Positions 17,321 to 27,965 are shown, counted from the first letter of the stretch. The stretch is 64,000 bases of DNA from Cohnella xylanilytica (GCF_014212175.1 NZ_JACJVR010000027.1:1-64000), one strand, 5' to 3'. Numbers and translations are program-made. The notes: a model not told the origin generated them from the letters alone.

Positions 17321-18649
17321 TTATTCTTTTCCCATTCCCCTGCCCGTCCTGCGCCGAAGCCCTTGGTTGTGCCGGATCTTGTCCTCCATTCCCTGCTCGC
17401 TCGCTTCGTAGAAGAAGCGATCCCGAATTGGGTCGGGCAAGTATTGCTGGTCCACGTAATGCCCGGGAAAATCGTGCGGGTACTTGTAGCCGACATGCCC
17501 CAGCTTCTTGGCCCCGCTGTAATGGGCGTCCCGCAGATGAAGCGGGACTTCCGCCGACTTCAGGGAGTCGAACGATTCCATGATCCGGCCGATCGCTACG
17601 GCGATGGAGTTCGACTTCGGACTCTCCACGGCGAACAGAATGGCCTGGGCGACGATATATTTGGCTTCCGGCCAACCGATCCGGTGGTACGCCTCCATCG
17701 CGCTGACCGCTTGAACCATCGCTTGCGGATTGGCGAGGCCGATGTCCTCGCTGCACGCGACCGTCAATCGCCGGAGGAAAACCATCGGGTCCATGCCCAG
17801 CTTCTCCACGGCATAGAGGAACCAGAACAGCGCGGCGTCGCTCGAGCCGCGCACGCTCTTATGGAAGGCGGACAACACGTCGTACTGCGTCGACTCGTCC
17901 GCCTGGACGGTCGGCTGCCGGATCGATTCCTCCGCCACCTCGAGCGTGACGCGCACGGTGCCGTCCGGCTCGGAAGGCGTCGTGACGGCCGCCAGCTCCA
18001 GCGCCGTCAGCGCGCGGCGAATATCTCCGTTGGCCATGGCCGCGATATGCTCCAGCGCCTCTTCGTCCACGCTCAGCTTCATGAAGCCGAGCCCCTTCGC
18101 CGAATCGGCGAGCGCTCTTCGCATCGCCAGCATCGAGTGTTCCTTCGTCAGCGGCTGCAGCCGGAACAGCGTGGAGCGCGAAAGCAGCGCGCCGTTCACC
18201 GAATGGTACGGGTTCTCGGTCGTCGCCCCGATGAAAATAATGGTGCCCTTCTCGACGGCGGGCAGCAGGGCGTCCTGGCGCGCGCTGTTGAAGCGGTGCA
18301 CCTCGTCGAGGAACAGGATCGTCTTGCGTCCGTACATGTTCTTGTTGCTCTCCGCCTGCTCGATCACCTCGCGGACGTCCTTCACCGAGGCGTCGACCGC
18401 GTTCAGCCGGACGAAGTCTCCTTCGGTCCGCTTCGAGATAATGTGGGCCAGCGTCGTCTTGCCGCAGCCCGGGGGACCGAACAGCACGATCGAAGAGACC
18501 GCGTCGCCCTCGATCGCCCGCCGCAGCAGCTTGCCCGGTCCCACGATATGCTCCTGCCCGATATATTCCTCGAGCGTCTCCGGCCTCATGCGGTCGGCCA
18601 GAAGCCTGGCCCGAGGCTCGGTCTCCGCCCGGAAGCTGAACAAATCCAT
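17321..18649 (-). CDS. rarA: Replication-associated recombination protein A (AAA+ ATPase)
   Basis: The 442-residue clamp-loader-like ATPase acts at stalled replication forks. Walker A is GPPGCGKTTLAH, Walker B is ILFLDEVHRFN, and sensor 1 is FIGATTENP, followed by the arginine-finger region LSRSTLFRL. The C-terminal MgsA tetramerisation domain includes DVLSAFHKSVRGSS and AHYSGAKKLGHVGYKYPHD. In Bacillus rarA is next to tcdA and aspS; here a 5-kb insert separates them. Confidence 0.97.
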   Translation of the reverse strand: MDLFSFRAETEPRARLLADRMRPETLEEYIGQEHIVGPGKLLRRAIEGDAVSSIVLFGPPGCGKTTLAHIISKRTEGDFVRLNAVDASVKDVREVIEQAESNKNMYGRKTILFLDEVHRFNSARQDALLPAVEKGTIIFIGATTENPYHSVNGALLSRSTLFRLQPLTKEHSMLAMRRALADSAKGLGFMKLSVDEEALEHIAAMANGDIRRALTALELAAVTTPSEPDGTVRVTLEVAEESIRQPTVQADESTQYDVLSAFHKSVRGSSDAALFWFLYAVEKLGMDPMVFLRRLTVACSEDIGLANPQAMVQAVSAMEAYHRIGWPEAKYIVAQAILFAVESPKSNSIAVAIGRIMESFDSLKSAEVPLHLRDAHYSGAKKLGHVGYKYPHDFPGHYVDQQYLPDPIRDRFFYEASEQGMEDKIRHNQGLRRRTGRGMGKE

Positions 18650-18736
18650 CGCTCTCCCGCCTTTCTACTCTTCCATCATAGCAGAACGCCTGCTCGATCG
18701 GAAGACGAACGGGAACGGGCGTTCCTCAGGGAGCGG

Positions 18737-19792
18737 CTACATTTTCCGAATCGCCGACGAGACCAGGGAGCGCCTCTCCCGGATGTAATCGCGAATGATA
18801 TCGGCCTCGCCCAGGAACTCCCCGTACGACCAGCGGCGCATGCGGTCTTCCCGAATGTAAGGGGCCAGCTTCGAGATCATCTCGTCGACGACGGGCATAA
18901 TCTTCCGTTCCGTGAACGGCCCCTGAAGCGCCCGGCCCAAAATCGCTTTATAGCGAGCCCGGAACGAATCGTGCTCCAGCAGCTTGCGGGTCAGGTGGTT
19001 GTAGCCCGTCACTTCGACCAACCCGCTGGACACGAGACGGCCGTAACAATTGCGCCCCCATGTCCCTTCGTAGTCCCAAGGGATGATCCGAAATTTGCCC
19101 GTCTTGCGGCTTCGGTACAGGGCGTAATTTTGCTCGAAGCCGTCGTAATTGCCGGTGAGCACCGCCCCCGCCAACCAGCGCAAGTAGTTGTCTACGTCCA
19201 GTCTCTTGTTCAGGAATGCCGCCGCGCGGCTGCCGGTGCGTTCGTTCAAGCCTCGGATAAAGGCCGTTAACCGGGTTCTCTCGCGTGCATCCCCCGCCCG
19301 ATGCTCGTAACCGGACATCAGAGACGACTTGTTCCGGTTCGTCTCGGGATTCCGGATCCCGAAGTCGGCGTTGTTGTTCACCGCATAGAATAACGAAGAG
19401 TAACCGATCCCCCTGCGACGGAAAAACTTGCGCTCCACCCCCTCGATCTCCAAATAGACGCCTAGCGGCTCCCCGTTGCGGGTCAGCCGCACGTGCTTCG
19501 TGCGGGGGCTGGGTACCCCGATCTCCGAGAAGAACCGGAAGGACAACGCGTTGCGGATCATGGAGGGGTCGTCGAATTCCGCGTTGTAATGGAAGGATTG
19601 GCCTTGGCGGACCACTTCGTACGACCGCTTCGGATATCCGCGGGTATGGCCTCCCCGGTATCGAACCGATATCGGAACGGATCGTCCGTTCGTATGCATG
19701 ACAGCGGGAACGAACCGGTCGTTCCATAAATTCCGCTCCAGCTCTTCGCTCTCGGACTCCCCGAGTTGCAGCGCTCGCACCGGTAATGACAT
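18737..19792 (-). CDS. cotH: CotH-like spore coat protein kinase
   Basis: The 351-residue protein belongs to the CotH family, atypical kinases that phosphorylate serines of coat proteins in the mother cell during sporulation. Visible family motifs are RYRGGHTRGYPKRSYEV (nucleotide-binding region), GVYLEIEGVERKF, and the acidic active-site stretch FRIIPWDYEGTWGRN. The length matches CotH of Bacillus. The CotG-like and CotB-like proteins encoded next to it are the expected substrates. AAGGCGGAG precedes the ATG. Kinase activity is inferred from the family. Confidence 0.9.
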   Translation of the reverse strand: MSLPVRALQLGESESEELERNLWNDRFVPAVMHTNGRSVPISVRYRGGHTRGYPKRSYEVVRQGQSFHYNAEFDDPSMIRNALSFRFFSEIGVPSPRTKHVRLTRNGEPLGVYLEIEGVERKFFRRRGIGYSSLFYAVNNNADFGIRNPETNRNKSSLMSGYEHRAGDARERTRLTAFIRGLNERTGSRAAAFLNKRLDVDNYLRWLAGAVLTGNYDGFEQNYALYRSRKTGKFRIIPWDYEGTWGRNCYGRLVSSGLVEVTGYNHLTRKLLEHDSFRARYKAILGRALQGPFTERKIMPVVDEMISKLAPYIREDRMRRWSYGEFLGEADIIRDYIRERRSLVSSAIRKM

Positions 19793-19926
19793 GCCGTCTC
19801 CGCCTTTCCTTGGGCAGGGCTAACGTTCCTGTATAAGGTATGAGTACCGGTCATACGCGGAAACGGCGTTCGTCTAGTTCGGAGGCGCGAGCCGAACGCG
19901 GAGATCGACGAATCGAACGATAGCAG

Positions 19927-19955
19927 AAAAAACCGCCCCGGGAACCGAGGCGGTT
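19927..19955 (-). terminator. Terminator of the CotG-like gene
   Basis: AACCGCC/GGCGGTT hairpin followed by a run of six T on the minus strand, 24 bases after the stop at 19979. Confidence 0.85.
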
Positions 19956-19978
19956 AATCGCTTTACGATTTTTTCTCG

Positions 19979-20434
19979 TTATCGCTTGCCGGAGCGGCCT
20001 CCCGAACGCTTGCCGGAGCGACCTCCCGAACGTCCGCTGGAGTGGCCTCCCGAGCGCCCGCTGGAGTGGCCTCCCGAACGTCCGCTGGAGTGGCCCCCCG
20101 AACGCCCGCTGGAGTGGCCTCCCGAACGTCCGCCAGAGCGGCCTCCCGAACGTCCGCCGGAGCGGCCTCCCGAACGCCCGCCGGAGCGGCCTCCCGAACG
20201 TCCGCCGGAGCGGCCTCCCGAACGTCCGCCGGAGCGGCCTCCCGAACGTCCGCCGGAGCGGCCTCCCGAACGCCCGCCGGAACGGCCTCCCGAGCGTCCC
20301 CCAGAGCGCCCGCCGGAACGGCCTCCCGAGCGTCCCTCAGAGCGCCCGCCGGAGCGGCCTCCCAAAGTCTCCGCGTCCCAAGCGCCCCAGCTGAGATCGG
20401 AAGCCGCTGCCCCATTGCCAAGTTCGTTGCTCAT
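19979..20434 (-). CDS. CotG-like spore coat protein made of Gly-Gly-Arg-Ser repeats
   Basis: The 151-residue product begins with a short ordinary stretch (MSNELGNGAAASDLSWG), then consists almost wholly of the tetrapeptide GGRS, with GHSS and GKRS variants, about thirty copies. Lys, Arg and Ser repeats of this kind are the hallmark of CotG, which is cross-linked into the outer coat and phosphorylated by CotH. The start has an AGGAGG ten bases upstream, which decides among several open frames through the repeat. It lies between cotH and the divergent CotB-like gene, as in Bacillus. No sequence identity to CotG beyond composition and position can be claimed. Confidence 0.8.
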   Translation of the reverse strand: MSNELGNGAAASDLSWGAWDAETLGGRSGGRSEGRSGGRSGGRSGGRSGGRSGGRSGGRSGGRSGGRSGGRSGGRSGGRSGGRSGGRSGGRSGGRSGGRSGGRSGGHSSGRSGGHSSGRSGGHSSGRSGGHSSGRSGGRSGKRSGGRSGKR

Positions 20435-20779
20435 TTAAGAAACACCTCCTAATCGTTAGGATGGTTCAGTCTATGAACAACCCGTCCCCCCCGATAGAGA
20501 CAAGCGCAGAAGCGACGGCAAAAGGGGCATTCTTTCCCTATCATTTCGTGGAATTTCGCGTGGAATCGGACAACCAACCGTATCTCATCGATTCCGGTAC
20601 ACATAGGAATAGATTACAAATACACTTCCTGCACAGGTTCAAAGGAGGGATAAATCCAAGAAGAACAGATGCCTCTCCATCGGTATAACAGCGTCTTGTC
20701 GTCAAGCCGCAGGCCTATCGGGCATCCACCCAGCGGCGACAGCTTGCGAGAATCTCAACTATTGGAAGGAGAATGATCT
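20435..20779. other. Divergent intergenic region of the coat genes
   Basis: This 345-base gap separates the CotG-like and CotB-like genes and must hold two divergent, presumably sporulation-controlled promoters. I could not point to a convincing sigma-K or GerE site. A 75-codon frame at 20461-20688 lacks a ribosome site and is not believed. Confidence 0.5.
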
Positions 20780-21508
20780 ATGTATATGGGATTCTATCCG
20801 GTTCAAAGACAAAACGCGGGGTATTATCCTGTACAAAATCAGACGAGCGGCGGCCAACACGCTCGGCGGAGCGGCGGCAACCGCACTCACCGCAGCGGGG
20901 CCCAAGCCCAGCAAGCGGCCAACCTGGTCGGCCACCATGTCAAAATTAACCGGGGCGGTCCGGACAGCGTCGAAGGAACTCTCATCGCCGTTCCTGGCGA
21001 CTATCTGGTTCTCTCCGGCGCCGACGGAGTCGTCTATGTCAATGGAAGCCACGTCAAGAGCATCACGGAAGGGAACCGCTCGCAGAACCGCAGCCGTTCC
21101 GTCGACTTCGTCTCCGCCTCGAGCTTCCAGTCGCTGCTGAGCAAACTTCGGCTGCAATTCGTTCAGATCAACCGCGGCGGACCCGAGAAAACCGAAGGCT
21201 TCCTCGCCGAGATCAACTCGGACTTCCTGCTGCTGATCGTCGGGCGTGAATTCGTCCGCGTCCCGCTGTTCCATATCAAAACCATCAGCGTGACGAGCAA
21301 CAAAAGCGGCAACAACAAAAGCGGTAGTAACAATAATAACAAAAGCGGAGGCAATAAAAGCGGCGGCAACAAGAGCGGAAGCAACAAGAGCGGCAATAAA
21401 TCCGGCAACAGAAGCGGCGGTCGCAGCGGCGGAAAAAGCGGCAGCGGGGGTCGCAGCGGCGGAGGCCGTTCCGGCGGTCGCGGCGGCAGCGGACGAAGCG
21501 GCCGGTAA
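20780..21508 (+). CDS. CotB-like spore coat protein
   Basis: The 242-residue protein has two CotB-type barrel repeats. The first is VKINRGGPDSVEGTLIAVPGDYLVL ending in HVKSITEG (about residues 54-97); the second is VQINRGGPEKTEGFLAEI ending in HIKTISV (about 131-175). They correspond to the INxGGPExxxG...HxKSI repeats of Bacillus CotB. The last 65 residues are Asn, Lys, Ser, Gly and then Arg, Ser, Gly repeats (NKSGGNKSG, RSGGRSGG), the type of tail phosphorylated by CotH. AAGGAG is eight bases before the ATG. The repeat tail resembles that of the CotG-like neighbour. Confidence 0.88.
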   Translation: MYMGFYPVQRQNAGYYPVQNQTSGGQHARRSGGNRTHRSGAQAQQAANLVGHHVKINRGGPDSVEGTLIAVPGDYLVLSGADGVVYVNGSHVKSITEGNRSQNRSRSVDFVSASSFQSLLSKLRLQFVQINRGGPEKTEGFLAEINSDFLLLIVGREFVRVPLFHIKTISVTSNKSGNNKSGSNNNNKSGGNKSGGNKSGSNKSGNKSGNRSGGRSGGKSGSGGRSGGGRSGGRGGSGRSGR

Positions 21509-21591
21509 GTTAGCACCTCCTGTGCATCCGAACGAGAGGGGTTGACCAATCGGGATGAGTCCACAATAAAGGAGGTGCCCCCGCGAAGCTC

Positions 21592-22248
21592 ATGGACACT
21601 TATTTGAATAAACCCGTCGTCATGACGGTATCCGGCAAAAGAATCCCTATCAAGGGCACGCTGATCGACATCGGCACGGATATCCTAGTCCTGCACAACG
21701 GCTTCCAATTTCTATACGTCCCTCTGATCCACATGCAGCAATTGACGCGGCTTCCCGCCTTCGATTCCGACTTCGGAATCGCGCCGGAGCCGCCGCTCGA
21801 CCCGACGACGGAGCTGTCGTACCGCAAAGTTCTGCTGAATGCCAAGGGCATGTTCTCGGAACTGTATATCGTCGGCAATCACGCCGTTCACGGCTACGTC
21901 ACCAGCATCATGAACGATTTTTTTGTCTTCTACTCGCCCATGTTCCGATCCCTCTACGTCTCGATGCGCCACCTCAAGACCCTGATTCCCTACGACCCCG
22001 AGACGACGCCGTACGCGCTGGAGCAGGAGAAGTTCCCGGTCAATCCGTCGCCTACGTCCTTAGCCCGCACGTTCGACCAACAGCTCAAGAAGTTCGAGGG
22101 CGAATTCGTCGTGCTCGATCTTGGGGAACATCCGGGCAAGATCGGGCTGCTGAAGTCGGTCAAGGGCAATCTGATCGAGCTGGTGTCCGCCGACGGCTAC
22201 AGCACGTTCATTCACCTCGATCACGTCAAAACGATTCATCGTCCCTAG
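21592..22248 (+). CDS. Second CotB-like protein with three barrel repeats
   Basis: The 218-residue product has no repeat tail. It holds three segments of Sm-like/CotB type: RIPIKGTLIDIGTDILVL to YVPLIHMQQL (about residues 10-46), HGYVTSIMNDFFVFY to MRHLKTLIPY (about 91-132), and HPGKIGLLKSVKGNLIEL to IHLDHVKTIHR (about 177-217). It follows the first CotB-like gene by 83 bases and is likely co-transcribed. AAAGGAGG stands about 16 bases before the ATG, a long spacing. A structural coat role is inferred from position and repeat type. Confidence 0.7.
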   Translation: MDTYLNKPVVMTVSGKRIPIKGTLIDIGTDILVLHNGFQFLYVPLIHMQQLTRLPAFDSDFGIAPEPPLDPTTELSYRKVLLNAKGMFSELYIVGNHAVHGYVTSIMNDFFVFYSPMFRSLYVSMRHLKTLIPYDPETTPYALEQEKFPVNPSPTSLARTFDQQLKKFEGEFVVLDLGEHPGKIGLLKSVKGNLIELVSADGYSTFIHLDHVKTIHRP

Positions 22249-22356
22249 TCGCCGACCCCGCCGCGGGAGCCGAACCGGCTTCCGCGGCGCTTGGCGTCTG
22301 CCAACATTTACTTGCCGGCGGCTCTTGTCCTATAATAGGGCATGGAGGTGATCGCC

Positions 22357-22866
22357 ATGATCAGCCAAGCATTGATCGACAAACTGAACGATCAAATGAA
22401 CTACGAATTTTACTCGTCCCAGGTCTACCTGGCCATGGCCGCCTATTGCTCTTCCGAGAGCTACGACGGGTTCGCGAACTTCTTCATCGTGCAATCCGAG
22501 GAAGAGAAGTTCCACGCGATGAAGATCTTCCACTTCATCAACCGTCTGGGCAAGCGCGCGATCGTCAGCGGAATGGAACATCCGCAGAACGAATACTCTT
22601 CCCTGCTGGAGACGTTCGAACACGCGTATTCCCACGAGCAGACCGTCACGAAGCGGATCTACGAGCTGTCCGACGCCGCATGGGCGGAGAGGGAGCACGC
22701 GACGATCAACTTCCTCCAATGGTTCATCGACGAACAGGTCGAAGAGGAATCGACCTTCGACGGCATCATCCAGAAGCTGAGAAGGATCGACAGCGACAGC
22801 AACGCCTTCTACATGCTGGATGCCGAGCTCGCGAAGCGCACCTTCTCCCCGGAAGCGGAGGAGTAA
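22357..22866 (+). CDS. ftnA: Ferritin
   Basis: The 169-residue non-haem ferritin stores iron as a 24-mer. Ferroxidase ligands are visible as E17 in NYEFYSSQVYLAM, then EEEKFHAMKIF (E and H), EREHATINFLQWF and DEQVEEES. The length is normal. The start is the ATG at 22357, placed after GGAGGTG. A strong terminator follows. Confidence 0.95.
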   Translation: MISQALIDKLNDQMNYEFYSSQVYLAMAAYCSSESYDGFANFFIVQSEEEKFHAMKIFHFINRLGKRAIVSGMEHPQNEYSSLLETFEHAYSHEQTVTKRIYELSDAAWAEREHATINFLQWFIDEQVEEESTFDGIIQKLRRIDSDSNAFYMLDAELAKRTFSPEAEE

Positions 22867-22889
22867 GGCAAGAGCATCCCGCAACGAAG

Positions 22890-22931
22890 ACAAGGGTTGG
22901 AAGGGGAGACCGTCTCCCCTCCAACCCTTGT
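22890..22931 (+). terminator. Strong terminator after ferritin
   Basis: ACAAGGGTTGG-AGGGGAGAC pairs with its complement, with one bulged A, over twenty base pairs. Only TTTGG follows on the plus strand; it may serve both this gene and the converging one. Confidence 0.75.
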
Positions 22932-22950
22932 TTGGCGTTGCGTAACGAGC

Positions 22951-23606
22951 TCAAGCCTTGTCCGAAGGACGCTTCAAGCCCAACGCGAGCTTATCGACCG
23001 TCTTCTCGATCCGGCTAGCCCGGGTCTCGGCCCGCTTCGCTTCCGTCACCCATTGGATATATTCCTTGCGATGGGAAGGAGCCAGCTTGGCGAAGACGGC
23101 CTCGGCGGCCGGATGCTCCCGGAGCGCCCGCTCCAGGTCTTCCGGCACGGGCAGAGGCTCGGCGGACGCGGCCGGCTTCGCCTGGCGCCGTTCGGCCGGG
23201 GTCGGACGCGGCTGCGACTCTTCGCCGCGCGGACGGAACCGCATCGCCGACCAGGTGTCGTCGACGGAGATGAGAGAGACGCCTTCCCAGCCGCCGCCGT
23301 CACGACGTCCCAGCCCTTGTCCCGGTTCAGGTCCGTCTTCAGCTTGGAGGTGCCCTTCGGATAACAGAGCCAGAGCAGGCCGTCCGGCTTCGCCGCCCGG
23401 ATCGCTGCCGGCGCCAGGCTCTCGACGTCGGCGACGCCGCTCGCGAACAGCTGCACGAAGTCGTACGAGCCCGACTCCGCCGCTTCGTCCAGCCGCGTCT
23501 CTCCCTCCGTCCGTCCGATCTTCTCCGCGTACCCTTCCGGCGCCAGGAGAAGGGCGACTTTGCCTTCCGCCGGCACCCTCAGCTTGCGAACGAGAGCCTC
23601 ATCCAT
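22951..23606 (-). pseudogene. Frameshifted DUF3052 - YdeI/OmpD-associated (OmdA) protein
   Basis: The first part, 23606 down to about 23300, encodes a DUF3052-type domain (LLLAPEGYAEKIG, LLWLCYPKGTSKLKTD, GWDVVT). The second part, in another frame down to 22951, encodes DTWSAMRFRPR followed by a YdeI/OmdA domain (VPEDLERALREHP, SHRKEYIQWVTEAKRAETR). Joining the frames needs one base inserted in the GCGGCGGC run near 23291-23300. A lost base in vivo and a sequencing error are both possible. The two domains occur fused in related proteins. The 3' end converges on ferritin. The N-terminus overlaps the end of tcdA by eight bases, as in a working operon. Confidence 0.75.
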
Positions 23607-24369
23607 TGGCCTCGCGCTCCTTCTTCCCCTTCTCGAGCAGCTCCCGGAACACGACGCTCACCATGATCAGCCCCGCCACCGGCGGCACGAAAGCGTTGCT
23701 CGAAGGCGGCTGCTGCGCCTTGCGGATCTCCTTCGGCGCCGTATCCGGAACGATCCGCTGCGTGACGTCCTCCAGCGGCTTGATCGGCTCCTCCTTCGAG
23801 AAGACGACCTTGACGCCCTTCTTGATGCCTTCCTTGCGCAGCTTCTGACGAACGACGCGGGCGATCGGGTCGACGCTCGTCTTCGAGATGTCCGCCACCT
23901 CGAACCGGGACGGATCCATCTTGTTGGCGGCTCCCATGCTGGAGATGACCGGAATGTCCCGCTTGAGGCATTCCTTGATCAGGTGGATCTTGTAGGAGAT
24001 CGTGTCGGAGGCGTCGATGACGTAATCGAGCTCGTACTTGAACAGCTCCTCGTACGTCTCCTCCGTATAGAACATCTTGAGGGCGATAGCGTCGCATTCC
24101 GGATTGATCAGCTTGATGCGGTCGCGCATGAGATCGGCCTTCGGCTGGCCTACGGTCGTCGTCAGCGCGTGAATTTGCCGGTTGATGTTGGTGATATCCA
24201 CGACGTCCTTGTCGATAAGAATAAGCCGGCCGACGCCGGATCGGGCGAGCGCTTCGGCCGCGATCGCGCCGACGCCGCCGATGCCGAGCACGGCGACGGT
24301 GCAGCCCTTCAGAATATCGAGCCCCTCCGGGCCGATCGCGAGTTCGGTTCTCGAGAATTGATGTAGCAT
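23599..24369 (-). CDS. tcdA: tRNA threonylcarbamoyladenosine dehydratase
   Basis: The 256-residue E1-like enzyme uses ATP to cyclise t6A37 of tRNA into ct6A. It has the adenylation motif VLGIGGVGAIAAEALARSG, LIDKDVVDITNINRQ, the catalytic-site region YVIDASDTISYK, and PPSSNAFVPPVAGLI near the end. The start is taken as ATG 24369 (MLHQFSRTELAIG) because AAGGAG lies 12 bases upstream and relatives begin there; an ATG eight codons earlier has no ribosome site. It follows aspS as in Bacillus (yrvM). Confidence 0.95.
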   Translation of the reverse strand: MLHQFSRTELAIGPEGLDILKGCTVAVLGIGGVGAIAAEALARSGVGRLILIDKDVVDITNINRQIHALTTTVGQPKADLMRDRIKLINPECDAIALKMFYTEETYEELFKYELDYVIDASDTISYKIHLIKECLKRDIPVISSMGAANKMDPSRFEVADISKTSVDPIARVVRQKLRKEGIKKGVKVVFSKEEPIKPLEDVTQRIVPDTAPKEIRKAQQPPSSNAFVPPVAGLIMVSVVFRELLEKGKKEREANG

Positions 24370-24395
24370 GCTTCGTGTCAGCTCCTTCTCCATAG

Positions 24396-24447
24396 GCAGG
24401 AAAGACGCCGCGCCCCGTCTAGGGACGGGAAACGCGGCGCTTCCTGC
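24396..24447 (-). promoter_or_regulatory. Large hairpin between aspS and tcdA
   Basis: GCAGGAA and CGCCGCG pair with their complements across an inner CCCGTC/GACGGG arm. There is no T-run after it on the minus strand, and it ends about ten bases before the tcdA ribosome site. It may be a weak terminator or an RNA processing or stabilising element. Confidence 0.5.
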
Positions 24448-24462
24448 GATTAGGGACTGTCC

Positions 24463-26292
<1,830 letters not shown>

Positions 26293-26311
26293 GATTGACG
26301 TTCCCCTTTTC

Positions 26312-27571
26312 CTATTCCGTAATAATGGACTTGATCGTCTCCGCCAGTCCGCTGAGCGGAACTTGCCGCTGCTCCTGCGCGGCCATGTTCTTCAAGGCGA
26401 TCTCGCCGCGGTCCAGCTCGTCGTCGCCGAGAATGGCCGCGAACTTCGCGCCCGCGCGGTCCGCCGCCTTGAACAGCGCCTTCGTCTTGCGGCCCTGGTA
26501 ATCCCGCTCGACCGCGAGCCCCGCTTCGCGCAGCCGGTGCACGATGCCCGGCGCTTCGCGCTCGGCGCGTTCGCCCATCGCGATGAAGTAGACGTCGACC
26601 CCGGAGCCCGCGTCCGGCTTGACGCCCTGGCTCTCGAGCAGCATCAGCGTGCGCTCGAGCCCGATGCCGAGACCGACGCCGGGGCGGTCGTCCCCGCCGA
26701 CCTCGGCGACGAGGCCGTTGTAGCGCCCGCCGCCGCCCACCGTGTCGATGGCGCCGATGCCTTGCGCCTTATACTCGAACGCGGTGTGCGTGTAGTAGTC
26801 GAGCCCCCGCACGAGACGCGGATTGATCGCGTACGGGATCCCCATCGCGTCGAGGCACTCCCGCACGCGGGCGAAGTGCGCCTCGCACTCCTCGTCGAGG
26901 CTGTCGAGAATCGAAGGCGCGCCTTCGAACTTCGCCTGGTCGACCTTGCAGTCGAGCACGCGCAGCGGATTGCGCTCCATGCGCGACTGGCAATCCTTGC
27001 ACAGACTGTCCTTCATCGGCGTCAGGAAGTCCAGCAGCTTCGCCCGGAACGCCGCCCGCACCTCGGGCGTGCCGACGGAGTTGATCTCGACCGTGACGCC
27101 GCTAAGCCCCAGGTCCTTATAGAAGCTGAAGCCGAGGGCGATCACTTCGGCGTCGAGCGCCGGATCGGCGGAGCCGATCGCCTCGACCCCGAATTGGTGG
27201 AACTGGCGGTAACGCCCGGCCTGGGCGCGCTCGTAGCGGAACATCGGGCCGATGTAATACAGCTTCGCGATGTCCGGCTCGCCGTACAGCTTGTTCTCCA
27301 CGTAGGAGCGGACGACGCCCGCCGTTCCTTCGGGCCTCAGCGTCATGCTGCGGTCGCCGCGGTCCGTGAACGTGTACATCTCCTTCTCGACGATGTCGGT
27401 CGTCTCGCCGACGCCGCGCTGGAACAGCTCCGTCGTCTCGAAGATCGGCGTGCGGATCTCCCGGAAGCGGAAGCGCCGGCACAGCTCTCTCGCGGTCTTC
27501 TCCACGAATTGCCATGTCTCGGAGTTGCCGGGCAGCACGTCCTGCGTGCCCGGCGGTTTCTGGAACGCCAT
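26312..27571 (-). CDS. hisS: Histidine--tRNA ligase
   Basis: The 419-residue class II enzyme charges tRNA-His. Motif 1 lies in the N-terminal [20 protein letters not shown]. Motif 2 is [19 protein letters not shown], and the histidine-specific loops are [15 protein letters not shown] and GGGRYNGLV. The C-terminal anticodon domain has [21 protein letters not shown]. Its leader carries a T-box riboswitch; aspS follows. GGAAGGGTGA precedes the ATG. Confidence 0.97.
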   Translation of the reverse strand: MAFQKPPGTQDVLPGNSETWQFVEKTARELCRRFRFREIRTPIFETTELFQRGVGETTDIVEKEMYTFTDRGDRSMTLRPEGTAGVVRSYVENKLYGEPDIAKLYYIGPMFRYERAQAGRYRQFHQFGVEAIGSADPALDAEVIALGFSFYKDLGLSGVTVEINSVGTPEVRAAFRAKLLDFLTPMKDSLCKDCQSRMERNPLRVLDCKVDQAKFEGAPSILDSLDEECEAHFARVRECLDAMGIPYAINPRLVRGLDYYTHTAFEYKAQGIGAIDTVGGGGRYNGLVAEVGGDDRPGVGLGIGLERTLMLLESQGVKPDAGSGVDVYFIAMGERAEREAPGIVHRLREAGLAVERDYQGRKTKALFKAADRAGAKFAAILGDDELDRGEIALKNMAAQEQRQVPLSGLAETIKSIITE

Positions 27572-27625
27572 GTTGAATCACCCTTCCTTCGTCTTGCCTG
27601 CAACCGTAGGCGCGTCCGCCGCACT

Positions 27626-27958
27626 AAAAAAGCTCCCGTCCCCGGCATGCGATAGAAGCATGTCAGGGACGGAAGCCTTCGATTCGTCTTCCGCGGTGCC
27701 ACCCGTCGTTCGACGCCGTTCTCCGCGACTAAGGGTTCCCCATCGTCCGGAGCGGCCATCGCTCTCGTCCGGTTAACGCCCGGCCGCGCCTCCGCGCTAC
27801 TGATGCGGCCGCCCAGGGGCGGCTGCCGTTCGCGCGAGGTTCTCGGGGAGGTCGTTCGTCCGGTCATCAACGGAGAGCTTGCAGCCGAAGGCTCTCTTCT
27901 CTGGAGATGTGGGGCCGGAGTACTGATTCCCGTCATCGAATCATGGCTAGATACAGTT
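27626..27958 (-). promoter_or_regulatory. T-box riboswitch upstream of hisS-aspS
   Basis: On the minus strand the conserved T-box GGGTGGCACCGCGG (near 27691-27704) precedes a terminator (CCGTCCCTGACATGC with GCATGCCGGGGACGG and a run of six T). Stem I has the K-turn pair ATGACGGG/CCCCGAGA and the S-turn AGTA (5' side) opposite CGAAC. By alignment with glyQS leaders, where CGAAA is followed by the specifier GGC, the specifier here is GAC, an aspartate codon. Uncharged tRNA would stabilise the antiterminator and allow transcription of both synthetase genes. Confidence 0.85.
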
Positions 27959-27965
27959 GAGTCCT

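Noticed and set aside
19963-20452. Other long frames through the GGRS array (Ala/Val/Arg, Pro/Glu/Arg and Ala/Ser types)
   Set aside because: They lack ribosome sites at their starts and are shadows of a codon-periodic repeat.
20461-20688. 75-residue frame between CotG-like and CotB-like genes
   Set aside because: No ribosome site; it occupies the region needed for divergent promoters.
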